A stretch of 64,000 bases of DNA from Phycisphaerae bacterium (GCA_030432595.1 JAUIGU010000002.1:186001-250000), one strand, 5' to 3'. Numbered from the stretch's first letter, positions 27,349-36,744 are shown. The notes: generated from the sequence alone by a model not told the origin. Numbers and translations are program-made.

Positions 27349-27470
27349 GGTTCAGAGCTCCACCACGGGATGAGATGAGTTTCTAGATCGAAGAAATACG
27401 TCCACAGAATCCGCGAGTACACCTCCGAAGATAGCGTAAAACCTCGGCGATCGTGGCGAAGACACATTAG

Positions 27471-27510
27471 GAAACTGGTTTCTTGACGACGGCAACGGGC
27501 CTGCTACCCT
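27471..27510 (+). promoter_or_regulatory. candidate operator and leaderless promoter of the LacI gene at 27518
   Basis: GAAACTGGTTTC at 27471-27482 is a perfect 5-bp-arm inverted repeat. Directly after it come TTGACG (27483-27488), a 16-base spacer and TACCCT (27505-27510). The ATG follows seven bases later, so transcription would begin at or next to the start codon. This is consistent with an autoregulated, leaderless LacI gene, but it is read from consensus only. Confidence 0.45.
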
Positions 27511-27517
27511 GCCGCGG

Positions 27518-28531
27518 ATGAGTCGGCCGTCATCCCCCTCGATCTCGCAGGTCGCCAACCGGTCGGGCGTTTCCAAGTCGACGGTCAGCCGCGTCCTCAA
27601 CAACCACCAGCACAACTTCTCGGTCAAGGACGCCACCCGGCGCCGCGTCCTGGCCGCCGCGGCCGAGCTCAACTACCGGCCCAACCCCATCGTCCGGTCG
27701 CTCAGCGCCAAACGCACCAACCTCATCGCCCTGCTGGGACTCACCGACTTCGGCTCGGGCATCCGCGGCGGCATCGAACTCGCCGCCAACGCGCTCATGC
27801 ACCGGCTGTACGCCGACGGCTACGAGTTGTGCGTCAACGTCCTGAGCCCGCGCGAACCCGCCTTCGCCCCGCCGCGCTGGCGCGTCGATGGCGCGATCGC
27901 GATCAACAACCACGACGCCCAGCAGATCGACGCGCTGGACCGGTCGGGGTTGAAGTACGTCACGGTCAACGGCCCACCGGGCCCGCACGGCGCGTCGGTC
28001 ACCGTCGACGACGACGCCGGCACCCGCGCGGCCGTGCATCACCTCCGCACGCTCGGGCACCGGTGCATCGCCTACGCGCCGCCCGAGGAATACAACCTGC
28101 ACGACAGCCTCCACCGCCGACGCGACGCCTACGCCCGCGCGATGGACGAGGTTGGGCTCGCCGCCGTGCCCGGCTACGACCAGCTCGGGCGCAGCGCGTT
28201 CGACACGCTGCGCAGCGCGGTCCGTGACCACGGCGCGACCGCCGTCATCGCGTACCACGACCAGATCGCCATCAAATTGCTCCGTGCCGCGGCGACGCTC
28301 AACCTGCGTGTCCCGCACGACGTGAGCGTGATGTGCTTCAACGACCTGCCGCCCTGCGGCGACCTGGTGCCCTCGCTCACCGCGATGGCGCTGCCCAACG
28401 AGCAGATGGGGGAACAGGCCGCGGCGCTTCTGCTGGAACAGACTGAAAACCCGTCTTCAGATCCCAGACACGTCAAGCTCCCCGAGCGCCTGGTCATCCG
28501 CGAATCGACCGCGCCGCCGCCGAACGTTTGA
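27518..28531 (+). CDS. LacI-family transcriptional regulator
   Basis: A typical LacI-family protein of 337 aa. The helix-turn-helix and hinge (ISQVANRSGVSKSTVSRVLN) lie at residues 8-27 and the sensor domain has the usual LRTLGHRCIAYAPP and DVSVMCFNDLPP strands. It is read divergently from the AGE epimerase gene and lies 87 bp upstream of the GH5-like hydrolase, so it likely controls the mannan part of the region. A palindrome lies just upstream of its apparent promoter. Confidence 0.9.
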   Translation: MSRPSSPSISQVANRSGVSKSTVSRVLNNHQHNFSVKDATRRRVLAAAAELNYRPNPIVRSLSAKRTNLIALLGLTDFGSGIRGGIELAANALMHRLYADGYELCVNVLSPREPAFAPPRWRVDGAIAINNHDAQQIDALDRSGLKYVTVNGPPGPHGASVTVDDDAGTRAAVHHLRTLGHRCIAYAPPEEYNLHDSLHRRRDAYARAMDEVGLAAVPGYDQLGRSAFDTLRSAVRDHGATAVIAYHDQIAIKLLRAAATLNLRVPHDVSVMCFNDLPPCGDLVPSLTAMALPNEQMGEQAAALLLEQTENPSSDPRHVKLPERLVIRESTAPPPNV

Positions 28532-28618
28532 CGCAACCACGCGGACGCGTCGCGTCTTCTCCGAACGCACGGCTTCCTTGCTTCGTCTCCACGCACGTCC
28601 CGGTCAAAGGTCTCGCCC

Positions 28619-30985
28619 ATGTCCATCCCTTCGATCCCCCAACTCGTGCTCGTTGCCGGCCTGACCCTCGCGTGTGTGCTGACGCTGTGCCCGGACGCTC
28701 ACGCTCAGAACCGCCGGCAACGCCGGGAGCACCCGCCCATCGTCCCCGCCGCTCCGATGTACACGGACCAGCGCACGCCCGCAGCTGAGCTCACGTCCGC
28801 ACGAGAAGCCCAAGCCAAGCGCGGCGAGCTCGTCACGTGGTCGTTCGACGTTTCCGGCACGTACGACAACCCGTTCGACGCCCGGCAGGTCCGCCTCGAC
28901 GCCGAGGTCACGATGCCCGACGGGGAGACCGTACTTGTCCCCGGCTTTTTTGCGAAAGGCTTCGAGCGTAATGGGCACGACGCGGAAGGCGAAGAGGTGC
29001 TCACCCCGACCGACGAAGGCGGCTGGTCCGTGCGCTTCCGCCCGTGGCAGGCTGGCCAACACACGGTCGCGTTCACCCTGGGAAACCAGGGCCAAACGCT
29101 CGACGCCGGCCGCGCCACCCTCGACGTCGATGACGTAGAGACGCGCGGCATGATCCGTGTCAGCCCGCACAACCCGCGCACCTTCATGTTCGACAACGGC
29201 GACAGCTACGTGCCCGTCGGCATCAACATGGCCTGGCCCGGTCCGCCCGGCACGCACAACTACGACCGCTGGCTCGGCGACGCCGCGCCGCACGGCGTCA
29301 ACTGGGTCCGCGTCTGGATCGCCCCGCACTTCAACCGCCTCGCCCTCGAACGCCCCACGCTCGGCGTCGGACAGATCGACCAGACCTCCGCGTGGAAGAT
29401 CGAGTACCTGCTGAACCTCGCCGAGCAAAATGGCATTTACCTCATGCTCTGCTTCGACGCGCACGGCGGCTTGTCCACCCGCGTCAACCCCGCCTGGCAC
29501 GACAACGCCTACAACGCCAAGAACGGCGGGCCGTGCGAGAAGCCCACCGACTACTGGACCAACCCCGAAGCGCTCGCGCAGCAGCGCAACCGCTACCGCT
29601 ACGCCGTCGCCCGCTTCGGGCACAGCCCGGCCGTGTTCGCGTGGGAGTTCTTCAACGAGATGCAGTTCACCGACGAGGACGAGCTCTACATCGGCACCAT
29701 CCGCGACTGGCACGAACGCATGGGTCGGTACCTCAAGTCGATCGACCCGTATCAACACCTGGTCACCACCAGCGGCGCGCCGGATTATCGCGAGGACCTG
29801 CTCGAAGTCATCCCCGATCTGGACTTCGTGCAAACCCACACCTACAGCATCGACAACGCCGCCGACGCCATGCGCCGCATCGCCGCCGAACGCGCCGAGG
29901 CCACGACCAAGCCGCACCTGTTCGGCGAGATCGGCATCAACCCCGGGCACGGCTTCGCGGAGAAAGACGAAGACGGCGTGCACCTGCACAACCTCATCTG
30001 GGCCGGGCTGTTCACGCAGACCCCCGCGAGCGGCATGACCTGGTGGTGGGACAGCTACCTCGACCCGCTGGACCTGTGGTGGCAGTACGGCCCGGCGTCG
30101 CGCTTCATGGACGGCGTCCCCGTCGCCGACGGCCCGATCCGCGAGCTGACCGTCGAGAATCTGCGTCGCGCCACGCCGATTGACGAGCTCAGCCCGCGGT
30201 TGCTGCGCATCAGCGGCAGCCACGCGTACTGGCAGCCGCACGCGTCGAACCTGCCGCGGCGGGTCGAGGTCGCGGCCGGCGGCGCGGTGACCAACGCCCA
30301 AGATCTGTCGGGTCTGCTGCACGGCGAGATCAACCATCCCACGCTGCGCAACCCGGTGACGATCGCCGCGCAGTACGAAACGCCGGGCACATTCGCCGTC
30401 GAGGTCACCGAGGTGTCGGCACACGGCGGCGCATCGCTGCGCATCACCGTCGACGGCAAGGTCGCGCTCGACAAGACTTTTCCCGACCCCAACGGCGAAG
30501 AACAGGGCGGCACGACCCGCGACTACAACGGGCACTACACCATCGACCTCCCCGCCGGGCCGCACGAGATCACCGTCGAAAACCCCGGCGCCGACTGGAT
30601 GCGCGCCCGCTACGAGTTGCTCGGCCCGGTCACGGACGAGACCCCCTGGCTCGATATCCATGCCGTCACGCTCGACGCGGCCGAGGTCGGCGAACCCGCG
30701 GCGCTCGTGTGGTTCCGCAACCAGGACTCGGTCTTCGACCGCGCGATCGCCGGCATCCCCGTCGAACCGGTGCCCGCGGCGAAACTCGACCTGATCGGCG
30801 TGCCCGACGGCGACTACGAGCTGCAGTGGTGGGACACCTACAAAGGCGAGATCACGGACACCGCGTCCGTCAGCGTGCGCGACGGAAGGCTGAACGTTGA
30901 AGTCCCCGAGGTCGAGCGCGACGTCGCCCTGCGTTTGATCCGACAGACACCGGTCGGGTCGGGTGCGGCCGACTTGACACCGTAA
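28619..30985 (+). CDS. secreted DUF5060/GH5-like glycoside hydrolase
   Basis: The 788-residue protein has a signal peptide (to about residue 29), a DUF5060-type beta-sandwich (GELVTWSFDVSGTYDNPF), and a TIM-barrel catalytic domain of the GH5/clan A type. The acid/base is probably Glu347 in FAWEFFNEMQF and the nucleophile Glu437 in HLFGEIGI. C-terminal beta domains (from about residue 550) look like carbohydrate-binding or accessory modules. The substrate is not certain. A beta-mannan or beta-glucan target fits the adjacent beta-mannosidase and epimerase. It begins 87 bp after the LacI gene. Confidence 0.82.
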   Translation: MSIPSIPQLVLVAGLTLACVLTLCPDAHAQNRRQRREHPPIVPAAPMYTDQRTPAAELTSAREAQAKRGELVTWSFDVSGTYDNPFDARQVRLDAEVTMPDGETVLVPGFFAKGFERNGHDAEGEEVLTPTDEGGWSVRFRPWQAGQHTVAFTLGNQGQTLDAGRATLDVDDVETRGMIRVSPHNPRTFMFDNGDSYVPVGINMAWPGPPGTHNYDRWLGDAAPHGVNWVRVWIAPHFNRLALERPTLGVGQIDQTSAWKIEYLLNLAEQNGIYLMLCFDAHGGLSTRVNPAWHDNAYNAKNGGPCEKPTDYWTNPEALAQQRNRYRYAVARFGHSPAVFAWEFFNEMQFTDEDELYIGTIRDWHERMGRYLKSIDPYQHLVTTSGAPDYREDLLEVIPDLDFVQTHTYSIDNAADAMRRIAAERAEATTKPHLFGEIGINPGHGFAEKDEDGVHLHNLIWAGLFTQTPASGMTWWWDSYLDPLDLWWQYGPASRFMDGVPVADGPIRELTVENLRRATPIDELSPRLLRISGSHAYWQPHASNLPRRVEVAAGGAVTNAQDLSGLLHGEINHPTLRNPVTIAAQYETPGTFAVEVTEVSAHGGASLRITVDGKVALDKTFPDPNGEEQGGTTRDYNGHYTIDLPAGPHEITVENPGADWMRARYELLGPVTDETPWLDIHAVTLDAAEVGEPAALVWFRNQDSVFDRAIAGIPVEPVPAAKLDLIGVPDGDYELQWWDTYKGEITDTASVSVRDGRLNVEVPEVERDVALRLIRQTPVGSGAADLTP

Positions 30986-30997
30986 CACTCACGTGCC

Positions 30998-31068
30998 GGG
31001 TGCCACGGACTTCAGTCCGTGCCGACCGACGGTGATCGAAGAAGCACGGACTGAAGTCCGTGGCACCC
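30998..31068. repeat. nested palindrome repeat, copy 1 (GGACT core)
   Basis: Two perfect 25-bp inverted arms (30998-31022 and 31044-31068) are separated by 21 bp. Each arm is itself a small hairpin: CACGGACT, TC, AGTCCGTG. The outer flank is GGGTGCCAC. Related copies with the same core occur at 50194-50260 and 58640-58714. It lies between the GH5-like and GH2 genes and may also affect transcript ends. Confidence 0.85.
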
Positions 31069-31127
31069 AGAACAGAGCACCTGTCCGTTTATTTTCTGAT
31101 TTCCACGACTTACAAATCCACCCCGCC

Positions 31128-33722
31128 ATGAGTTCATCTTCCACGACCGACACCGCGCCCGCCGCGCTCCGCCGCATCGCCCTCTCTCGCGGCTGGACGG
31201 TGTGTGCCCTCGACTCGAAAGACACGATCCCGGACCACGTGAGCGGCAGGACATTCCCCGCGGCCGTGCCCGGGTGCGTGCACACCGACCTGCTCGATTC
31301 CGACGCGATCCCCGACCCGTACCTCGACCGCAACGACGAACACCAACCTTGGGTCGGCCAGACGTCGTGGCGTTACGCGTGCACGTTCACCGTCAACGCC
31401 GAGGACCTCGCCTCCGACCGCGTCGATCTGGTCTGCGACGGGCTGGACACGGTCGCCGACCTCACGCTCAACGGCCGAACCGTCGGCCGCAGCGAGAACA
31501 TGCACGTCGGCCACCGCTTCCCCGTGAAAGCGGCGCTGCGCGAAGGGCACAACGAGCTGGTCATCGACTTCGCCGCGCCGCTGCCGTTCGCGCAGGACCT
31601 GGAAGACCGGATGGGCACGATGCCGATCACCGGCTGCGGATCGAACCCGCAGCTCCCGCACAACATGATGCGCAAGATGGCCTGCAACTTCGGGTGGGAC
31701 TGGGGCCCGGCCCTGGTGACCGCGGGGATCTGGCGGCCGATCTACCTCGAAACCTGGAACAACGTCCGCATCGACGCGGTGCGCCCGCTGGTCACGAGCG
31801 CCAACGAACAACGCGCAACCGTCGATGTGCACATCGACCTGGACCGCCAAGGCGACCAAGCCCACGAAACCACCACCAAAGTCACGCTCCGCGACCCCGA
31901 CGGTGAACCCGTCGCGGAGACGACGGCCGCGCTGGATGCGCTGAACCACAAACCGGTCACGCTCGACGTCACGAACCCCCGGCTGTGGTGGCCGATCGGC
32001 TACGGGCACGCCTGGCTGTACACGCTGACCGTGGAGCTGCTCACACCGGAAGCGCCGCACCCGGTCCACACCTGGACCCGCCGCATCGGCCTTCGCACGT
32101 CGCGCCTCGTGACCGACCCCGACCCCGCGCCCACCGCGTACGGCCAAGGCCAGACTTTCCATCTCGAGGTCAACGGCCAGCGCGTCTACTGCAAGGGCGC
32201 GAACTGGATCCCCGACGACTGCTTCCCCTCGCGCATCACGCCGCAGCACTACCGGCAGCAGGTGCTCACCGCGCGCGAAGCCAACATGAACATGCTCCGC
32301 ATCTGGGGCGGCGGCATCTACGAGGACCACGCCTTCTACGACGCCTGCGACGAGCTGGGCGTCATGGTCTGGCAGGACTTCACCCTCGCCTGCGCGTGCT
32401 ACCACGAGCACGGCCCGTTCCCCGGCTGGATCGACGCCGAGGCGCGCTACAACGTCGCCCGCCTGGCGCACCACGCGTCGCTGGTGCTGTGGAACGGCTG
32501 CAACGAGAACGTTGTCGGCGTCTTCGAGTGGGGCCAGGACTGGCGCGACCTCCGCGAACAAAACAAGCCCTGGGGCGCGAAGTACCTGCTCGAAACCTTC
32601 CCCAAGGCGCTCGCCGACCTCGACCCCGTCAAGCCGTACTGGCCGGCCAGCCCGTACAGCGGCACGATGGACATGTCACCCAGCGTCGAGGACCGCGGCA
32701 ACGTCCACATCTGGGACGTGTGGAACGGGCAGGGCGACTGCAAGAACTACCTGTCGCACACGCCGCGCTTCTGCTCGGAGTTCGGGTTCCACGGCCCGCC
32801 GTGCTTCGCGACGCTCGACCGTTCGATCCCGCAGGACCAGCGCTGGTACGACTCGCCCGCGATGGTGCACCACAACAAGCACAGCGGCGGGCAGCCCCTG
32901 GCCAACGAGCGCATGGGCGACTACTTCGTCCCGCCCGAGAACTTCGACGACTGGCTGTACCTCGCGCAGGTGGTGCAGGCGCGCTCGATCGCGATGGGCG
33001 TCGAGTGGTTCCGCGCGCTGTCGCCGTGGAACAGCGGGGCGCTGTACTGGCAGTTCAACGACTGCTGGCCGGTCGCGAGCTGGTCGGCGGTGGACGGCGA
33101 CCACCGACGCAAACCCCTGTGGTACGCGACGCGCCGGTTCTTCGCCGAGCAGCTGCTGACGATCCGGCCGAGCCGGCCGCTGCCCAAGGGCGACCCGTTC
33201 GGGCCGTTGTCGGTCTACCTGCACAACGACCACGCGCACCCGTGGACGGGCGAGCTGCACGTGGCGTTGCACCGCGTCGACGACGACAGCGGCGGGCGCA
33301 GCCTGCTGACCCGGCCGATCGACGTCGCGCCGCGCGGCCTGCTCAAGGTCGACCTGCCCGAAGGCCTGGAACTGGGCGTGGATGCGTTCCTGGTCGCCAG
33401 CGTCGGCGCCGAGCGCACGTGGTGGTGGCCGCACCCCGACCGCGACGTGCCGTACCCCCAGCCGGAAATCGACGCGACGGTCACACGCCAGGGCGAGACC
33501 TACGACGTCACCTTCGAGGCCCGCTCGCTCGTGCGCGACCTCTGCCTATTCGCCGACCGCCTCGACCCCGACGCCAGAGTCAGCGACCAATTGCTCACGC
33601 TCCTGCCCGGCGAGCGCGCGACGATCCAGGTGCAGAGCGACCATTCCCTCTCGCCCAAGGCGCTCACGAAGACCCCGGTGCTGCAGTGCGTGAACCGGTT
33701 CGGGGCAAGTACACGCGAATAA
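31128..33722 (+). CDS. GH2-family beta-mannosidase
   Basis: A complete GH2 enzyme of 864 aa with the beta-mannosidase layout: N-terminal jelly-roll (WVGQTSWRYACTF), immunoglobulin-like domains, TIM barrel and C-terminal beta domains. The acid/base is Glu460 in WNGCNEN and the nucleophile Glu551 in CSEFGFHG, both typical of beta-mannosidases. CKGANWIPDD and RIWGGGIYEDHAFYD are further family landmarks. No signal peptide is seen, so it should hydrolyse mannooligosaccharides in the cytoplasm and complete mannan degradation. The start at 31128 avoids an N-terminal extension that would be encoded by the palindromic repeat upstream. Confidence 0.92.
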   Translation: MSSSSTTDTAPAALRRIALSRGWTVCALDSKDTIPDHVSGRTFPAAVPGCVHTDLLDSDAIPDPYLDRNDEHQPWVGQTSWRYACTFTVNAEDLASDRVDLVCDGLDTVADLTLNGRTVGRSENMHVGHRFPVKAALREGHNELVIDFAAPLPFAQDLEDRMGTMPITGCGSNPQLPHNMMRKMACNFGWDWGPALVTAGIWRPIYLETWNNVRIDAVRPLVTSANEQRATVDVHIDLDRQGDQAHETTTKVTLRDPDGEPVAETTAALDALNHKPVTLDVTNPRLWWPIGYGHAWLYTLTVELLTPEAPHPVHTWTRRIGLRTSRLVTDPDPAPTAYGQGQTFHLEVNGQRVYCKGANWIPDDCFPSRITPQHYRQQVLTAREANMNMLRIWGGGIYEDHAFYDACDELGVMVWQDFTLACACYHEHGPFPGWIDAEARYNVARLAHHASLVLWNGCNENVVGVFEWGQDWRDLREQNKPWGAKYLLETFPKALADLDPVKPYWPASPYSGTMDMSPSVEDRGNVHIWDVWNGQGDCKNYLSHTPRFCSEFGFHGPPCFATLDRSIPQDQRWYDSPAMVHHNKHSGGQPLANERMGDYFVPPENFDDWLYLAQVVQARSIAMGVEWFRALSPWNSGALYWQFNDCWPVASWSAVDGDHRRKPLWYATRRFFAEQLLTIRPSRPLPKGDPFGPLSVYLHNDHAHPWTGELHVALHRVDDDSGGRSLLTRPIDVAPRGLLKVDLPEGLELGVDAFLVASVGAERTWWWPHPDRDVPYPQPEIDATVTRQGETYDVTFEARSLVRDLCLFADRLDPDARVSDQLLTLLPGERATIQVQSDHSLSPKALTKTPVLQCVNRFGASTRE

Positions 33723-33751
33723 CGAAACGCCGAGTTGCCAAGCTCTGCCGA

Positions 33752-33842
33752 GGGTGCCACGGTCGCTTGCGACCGTGCGCGGAACAACACAACGACGGGT
33801 TCGATCCGTTTGACATCACGGTCGCAAGCGACCGTGGCACCC
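33752..33842. repeat. nested palindrome repeat, variant core (GGTCGC)
   Basis: Perfect 26-bp inverted arms at 33752-33777 and 33817-33842 have the same GGGTGCCACGG flank as the repeats at 30998, 50194 and 58640, but the inner hairpin is CACGGTCGC, TT, GCGACCGTG. The 39-bp centre differs. It lies between the converging GH2 gene and the HEAT-like gene. Confidence 0.85.
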
Positions 33843-33876
33843 GCCGTGTCATGTCGAACCTTTCCACCCGGGCTCG

Positions 33877-35073
33877 TTACTGCTCCGCCACCGCGCCCGA
33901 CTCGGCACCGTCGCCCTGACCGGCTTCGACCGCTTCTTCCGTCGGGGCCGCCCCGCCGGGCGCTTCGATGTTCAGGTCGTCGTCGTCGAGGTTCAGCGGG
34001 CCGTGCGCCTTGAGCTTCTCGACCCACCCGCTGCCGACTTCCTTCAGGCCCGCCCAGTCCTCGACCGGGACGTAGCGGGCCACCGGGTTGGGCATCACGC
34101 CCTGCAGCCCGACCTCGCGCTTGAGCAGGTCGAGGATCGTCTCGCTCTGCGTGACCAGCCGCAGCGCGACGTCCTTGTTCTCCGTCTCCAGTTCGCCGGC
34201 CTCGAGCTGCGTCGCGATCAACGCCAGGTACCGCGCCGCCGCCTGCACGAACGACCGCCGCTGCGCCGCGTTGAACTCGCCCGAGCCGCGGAGCAGCATG
34301 TCCTGCATCCCCGTCAACTCGGGCTGGTACGACAGGTTCGGGTTCGCCGCGTGCAGCGGAACCCGCGCGTTGAACACCGCCAGCGTCGGCGTCGCGCGGA
34401 CGCCCAGGTCCACCGACCGCATCGCGTCGAGCATCTTGCCGGCCGCGAACGCGTCCGGCTCGGTCGATGCCGACGCGGCCAACGCTTCGATCAGCCCGCG
34501 CTTGTCCGCGTCGCTGAGGCCCAGCTCTGAGTTGGGGATCACCTCGCCGATCGACTTGGCCGCGACGAAGCGCACACCGGCGCTGCTCTCGTCGCCCAGC
34601 CCGATCTTCAGGACGTCGATCGTGCTGCGGTCCACGATCCGCCGGGCGAGCATCATGCCGTTGATCTTGCCGATCACCGAGAACCCGCCGATCTTCTCGC
34701 GCAGCCGTTCGGAGAGCACGCGGAAGTACTGCGACTGGAACGCCGTGCCCGCCCGCAGGTCGTTGAGTGGCTTGAGCAGCGCTTCGCGCGCTTCGGCGAT
34801 GGCCTCGGGGTCTTCGCCCTCGAACTCCGCGAGGTGACCGTCCACGAACGCGCGGACCTCCGCGGCCTGCGTGTTCGTCCACGCGCCGGGCGATTCGAGG
34901 ATTGTCTGGTCCAGCTCGTCCGGCTGGGCCAGCGCCGCGGGCGCGAGCGCCATCAACACCAGCGCGCACCACGCCCCGGCCGCGACGGCCAGACGCGACC
35001 GCGTCCGGGAACGGGGACGACGGGCGGTCGTCCGGGGGGCGGGGGCGACGGTTCGTTCGGGAAGTAAGGTCAC
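33877..35073 (-). CDS. exported hypothetical protein with HEAT-like repeats
   Basis: The protein (about 398 aa) has a signal peptide-like start (LAVAAGAWCALVLMALAPAA) and a helical body containing at least one HEAT-like segment (GVRFVAAKSIGEVIPNSEL). The C-terminus is acidic and low in complexity. No enzyme motif is visible. I prefer the GTG at 35073, with GGAG seven bases upstream, over the ATG at 35100, which has none. Function unknown; the HEAT-like part suggests protein binding in the periplasm. Confidence 0.7.
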   Translation of the reverse strand: MTLLPERTVAPAPRTTARRPRSRTRSRLAVAAGAWCALVLMALAPAALAQPDELDQTILESPGAWTNTQAAEVRAFVDGHLAEFEGEDPEAIAEAREALLKPLNDLRAGTAFQSQYFRVLSERLREKIGGFSVIGKINGMMLARRIVDRSTIDVLKIGLGDESSAGVRFVAAKSIGEVIPNSELGLSDADKRGLIEALAASASTEPDAFAAGKMLDAMRSVDLGVRATPTLAVFNARVPLHAANPNLSYQPELTGMQDMLLRGSGEFNAAQRRSFVQAAARYLALIATQLEAGELETENKDVALRLVTQSETILDLLKREVGLQGVMPNPVARYVPVEDWAGLKEVGSGWVEKLKAHGPLNLDDDDLNIEAPGGAAPTEEAVEAGQGDGAESGAVAEQ

Positions 35074-35322
35074 GCAGGCACTCCGCTGGCCGGGATACAT
35101 CGCACGTCACGCGGGCCGTGGCGCGGCCCCTCCGCCGGCCCGTCCGTGAGCCTCCCGCACCCGCCGCCGGACCACCCGAATCACACCGGCCGGACCCCAC
35201 CGCCGGCCTTCCCCGCCGGCGGGCCACGCACCAAACCCACGCCCTGCGCAGACGGAAACCGTACCCGCAGCCACGCCGCGCTGTCAAAGCTTCCGCGACA
35301 CCCACGCCCCCCGCCACAGGTC

Positions 35323-36618
35323 TCAACCGCCCTTCGTCTCGCCCACCTGCCGCCGCACCGCCGCCCACACCGCCTCCACCGGCACCGTTCGGATCAACCC
35401 GTCATCATCCCGACGCTTCCGATAATCCACCGCCCCGTCCTCCGCGCCCTCGGCCCGCACCACCAGGTGCCGCGCATCCACCACGCCGCTTCCGTCGGCC
35501 CCCTCGCCCGGCCAAACCGCGTACCCCCACGGCCCCACCAACGCCGGGTCCGTCGGCCCGAACACGCTCACCGTCGGCACGCCCAGCCCCACCGACAAAT
35601 GCAGCGCCGCCGAGTCGTTGCAGACCACGAGTTTCGCGCCCCCGATCACCGCCATCAACTGCCCCACGCTCGTCTCCGGCCAGAGCACGCGCGCCGCAAG
35701 CCGCTCCAACCCCCCCTCACCATCCAAGTCTTTTTCGATCAAGCCGGGGCCTGAGCGCTGCGAAGACCCGGATAACGCCCCTTCAAACCCCGCTTTCAAT
35801 GCCTCCCGCTCGCCCGGCCCACACACCACCGCCACCTTCGCGCACCAACCCTCCCGCAACAAACGCTCCGCCACCGCCGCGTAAGACTCCACCGGCCAAC
35901 ACTTGCACCCCCACTGCGCCGTCGGCGCGAGCACAACATAGACCCCGTTCTCCGTCTCCTGCTCTCGTCGCCAACGCGACGCCCACGCCTCATCCGCCTC
36001 TCCCACCCGCAACCCCATCGCCGCCACCGGCTCCACCCCGTCCGCCGCCAACAACCCCAGCATCCGCTCCACCGCCCACACCCCACCCACCTCCGACTCA
36101 GATTCAGATTCAGATTCAGATTCAGATTCAGATTCAGATTCTGTTGAAGCCCACGCTCTGTGAGCGTGGATTGCCCCGCCCCGTTTCACTTCGTGCCGCA
36201 CGTTGCACCCCAACCACCCGCCCTCGCGCGCATCCGCAAACCCCACCCGCCGCCGCGCCCGCGTCGCCCACGTCAGCAACCCCGACCGCGCCAGCCCCTG
36301 AAGGTCGTACACCACATCGAACCGCTCCCGCCGCAGCCGCCGCATCAGCCCCCACACCGCCGCCGGCTTGTCCCGGTCGAACGCGATCACCTCGTCCACG
36401 TCCGGGTGGTGCCGCACCGCATCGACAAACGGCCGGTTCACCACCCACGACAACCGACACCCCGGCCAACGCCGCTTGATCGATACCGCCGCCGGCACCG
36501 TCCGCGCGACATCGCCCAACGCGCTGGGCCGCACAATCAGCACGCGCTCGGGAGCCTTAGCGTCCGAGCGCTCGCCGCGCGGGTCTGGGGGTTGGGGGTT
36601 GGGGGTTGGGTCAGGCAC
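35323..36618 (-). CDS. glycosyltransferase family 9 (heptosyltransferase-like) with Ser-Glu repeat
   Basis: The GT9 fold is recognisable from VLIVRPSALGDVARTVPAA at the N-terminus, VVYDLQGLARSGLLTW, LAPTAQWGCKCWP and the nucleotide-binding segment CNDSAALHLSVGLGVPTVSVFGPTDP. Members add heptose or other sugars to lipopolysaccharide-type glycans. Between the N- and C-terminal halves (about residues 150-175) is an unusual insert: an in-frame palindrome (HAHRAWAST) followed by eight Glu-Ser pairs encoded by a hexanucleotide repeat. The start is uncertain: the GTG at 36618 opens with a Pro-rich segment, and a GTG at 36543 immediately before LIVRPSALGD is possible. Confidence 0.8.
   Translation of the reverse strand: MPDPTPNPQPPDPRGERSDAKAPERVLIVRPSALGDVARTVPAAVSIKRRWPGCRLSWVVNRPFVDAVRHHPDVDEVIAFDRDKPAAVWGLMRRLRRERFDVVYDLQGLARSGLLTWATRARRRVGFADAREGGWLGCNVRHEVKRGGAIHAHRAWASTESESESESESESESESEVGGVWAVERMLGLLAADGVEPVAAMGLRVGEADEAWASRWRREQETENGVYVVLAPTAQWGCKCWPVESYAAVAERLLREGWCAKVAVVCGPGEREALKAGFEGALSGSSQRSGPGLIEKDLDGEGGLERLAARVLWPETSVGQLMAVIGGAKLVVCNDSAALHLSVGLGVPTVSVFGPTDPALVGPWGYAVWPGEGADGSGVVDARHLVVRAEGAEDGAVDYRKRRDDDGLIRTVPVEAVWAAVRRQVGETKGG
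36099..36140. repeat. hexanucleotide tandem repeat inside the GT9 gene
   Basis: CAGATT is repeated seven times without error (36099-36140) and is preceded by a diverged unit (CCGACT). It encodes alternating Glu and Ser on the minus strand. Because the unit is six bases, gain or loss of copies keeps the frame and would only change the length of the linker. Immediately downstream (36151-36169) is the palindrome CCACGCTC, TGT, GAGCGTGG. Confidence 0.9.
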
Positions 36619-36744
36619 GCCGACTTGTCTTCCAAGGGTGTTTCGTAAGCCGTTCGGCTACATTACCCCTTCGGCCCCCACCCGAATGCCCGCCCGCTTC
36701 CTGTCTTCCCTCAACCCCGAACCCCGCACCCCAACCCCCAGCAA

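Noticed and set aside
28604-30988. A 794-codon open frame on the minus strand opposite the GH5-like hydrolase
   Set aside because: It is a shadow of the real gene. The plus-strand protein has a signal peptide, catalytic motifs and sensible composition; the minus-strand one has none.
36099-36140. Hexanucleotide repeat considered as a CRISPR-like array
   Set aside because: Units are six bases with no spacers and lie inside a glycosyltransferase gene. No cas gene is present.
34902-36479. A 525-codon Pro/Arg-rich frame on the plus strand
   Set aside because: The composition is caused by reading GC-rich coding DNA and the hexanucleotide repeat backwards. It overlaps the GT9 gene and the HEAT-like gene and has no recognisable domain.
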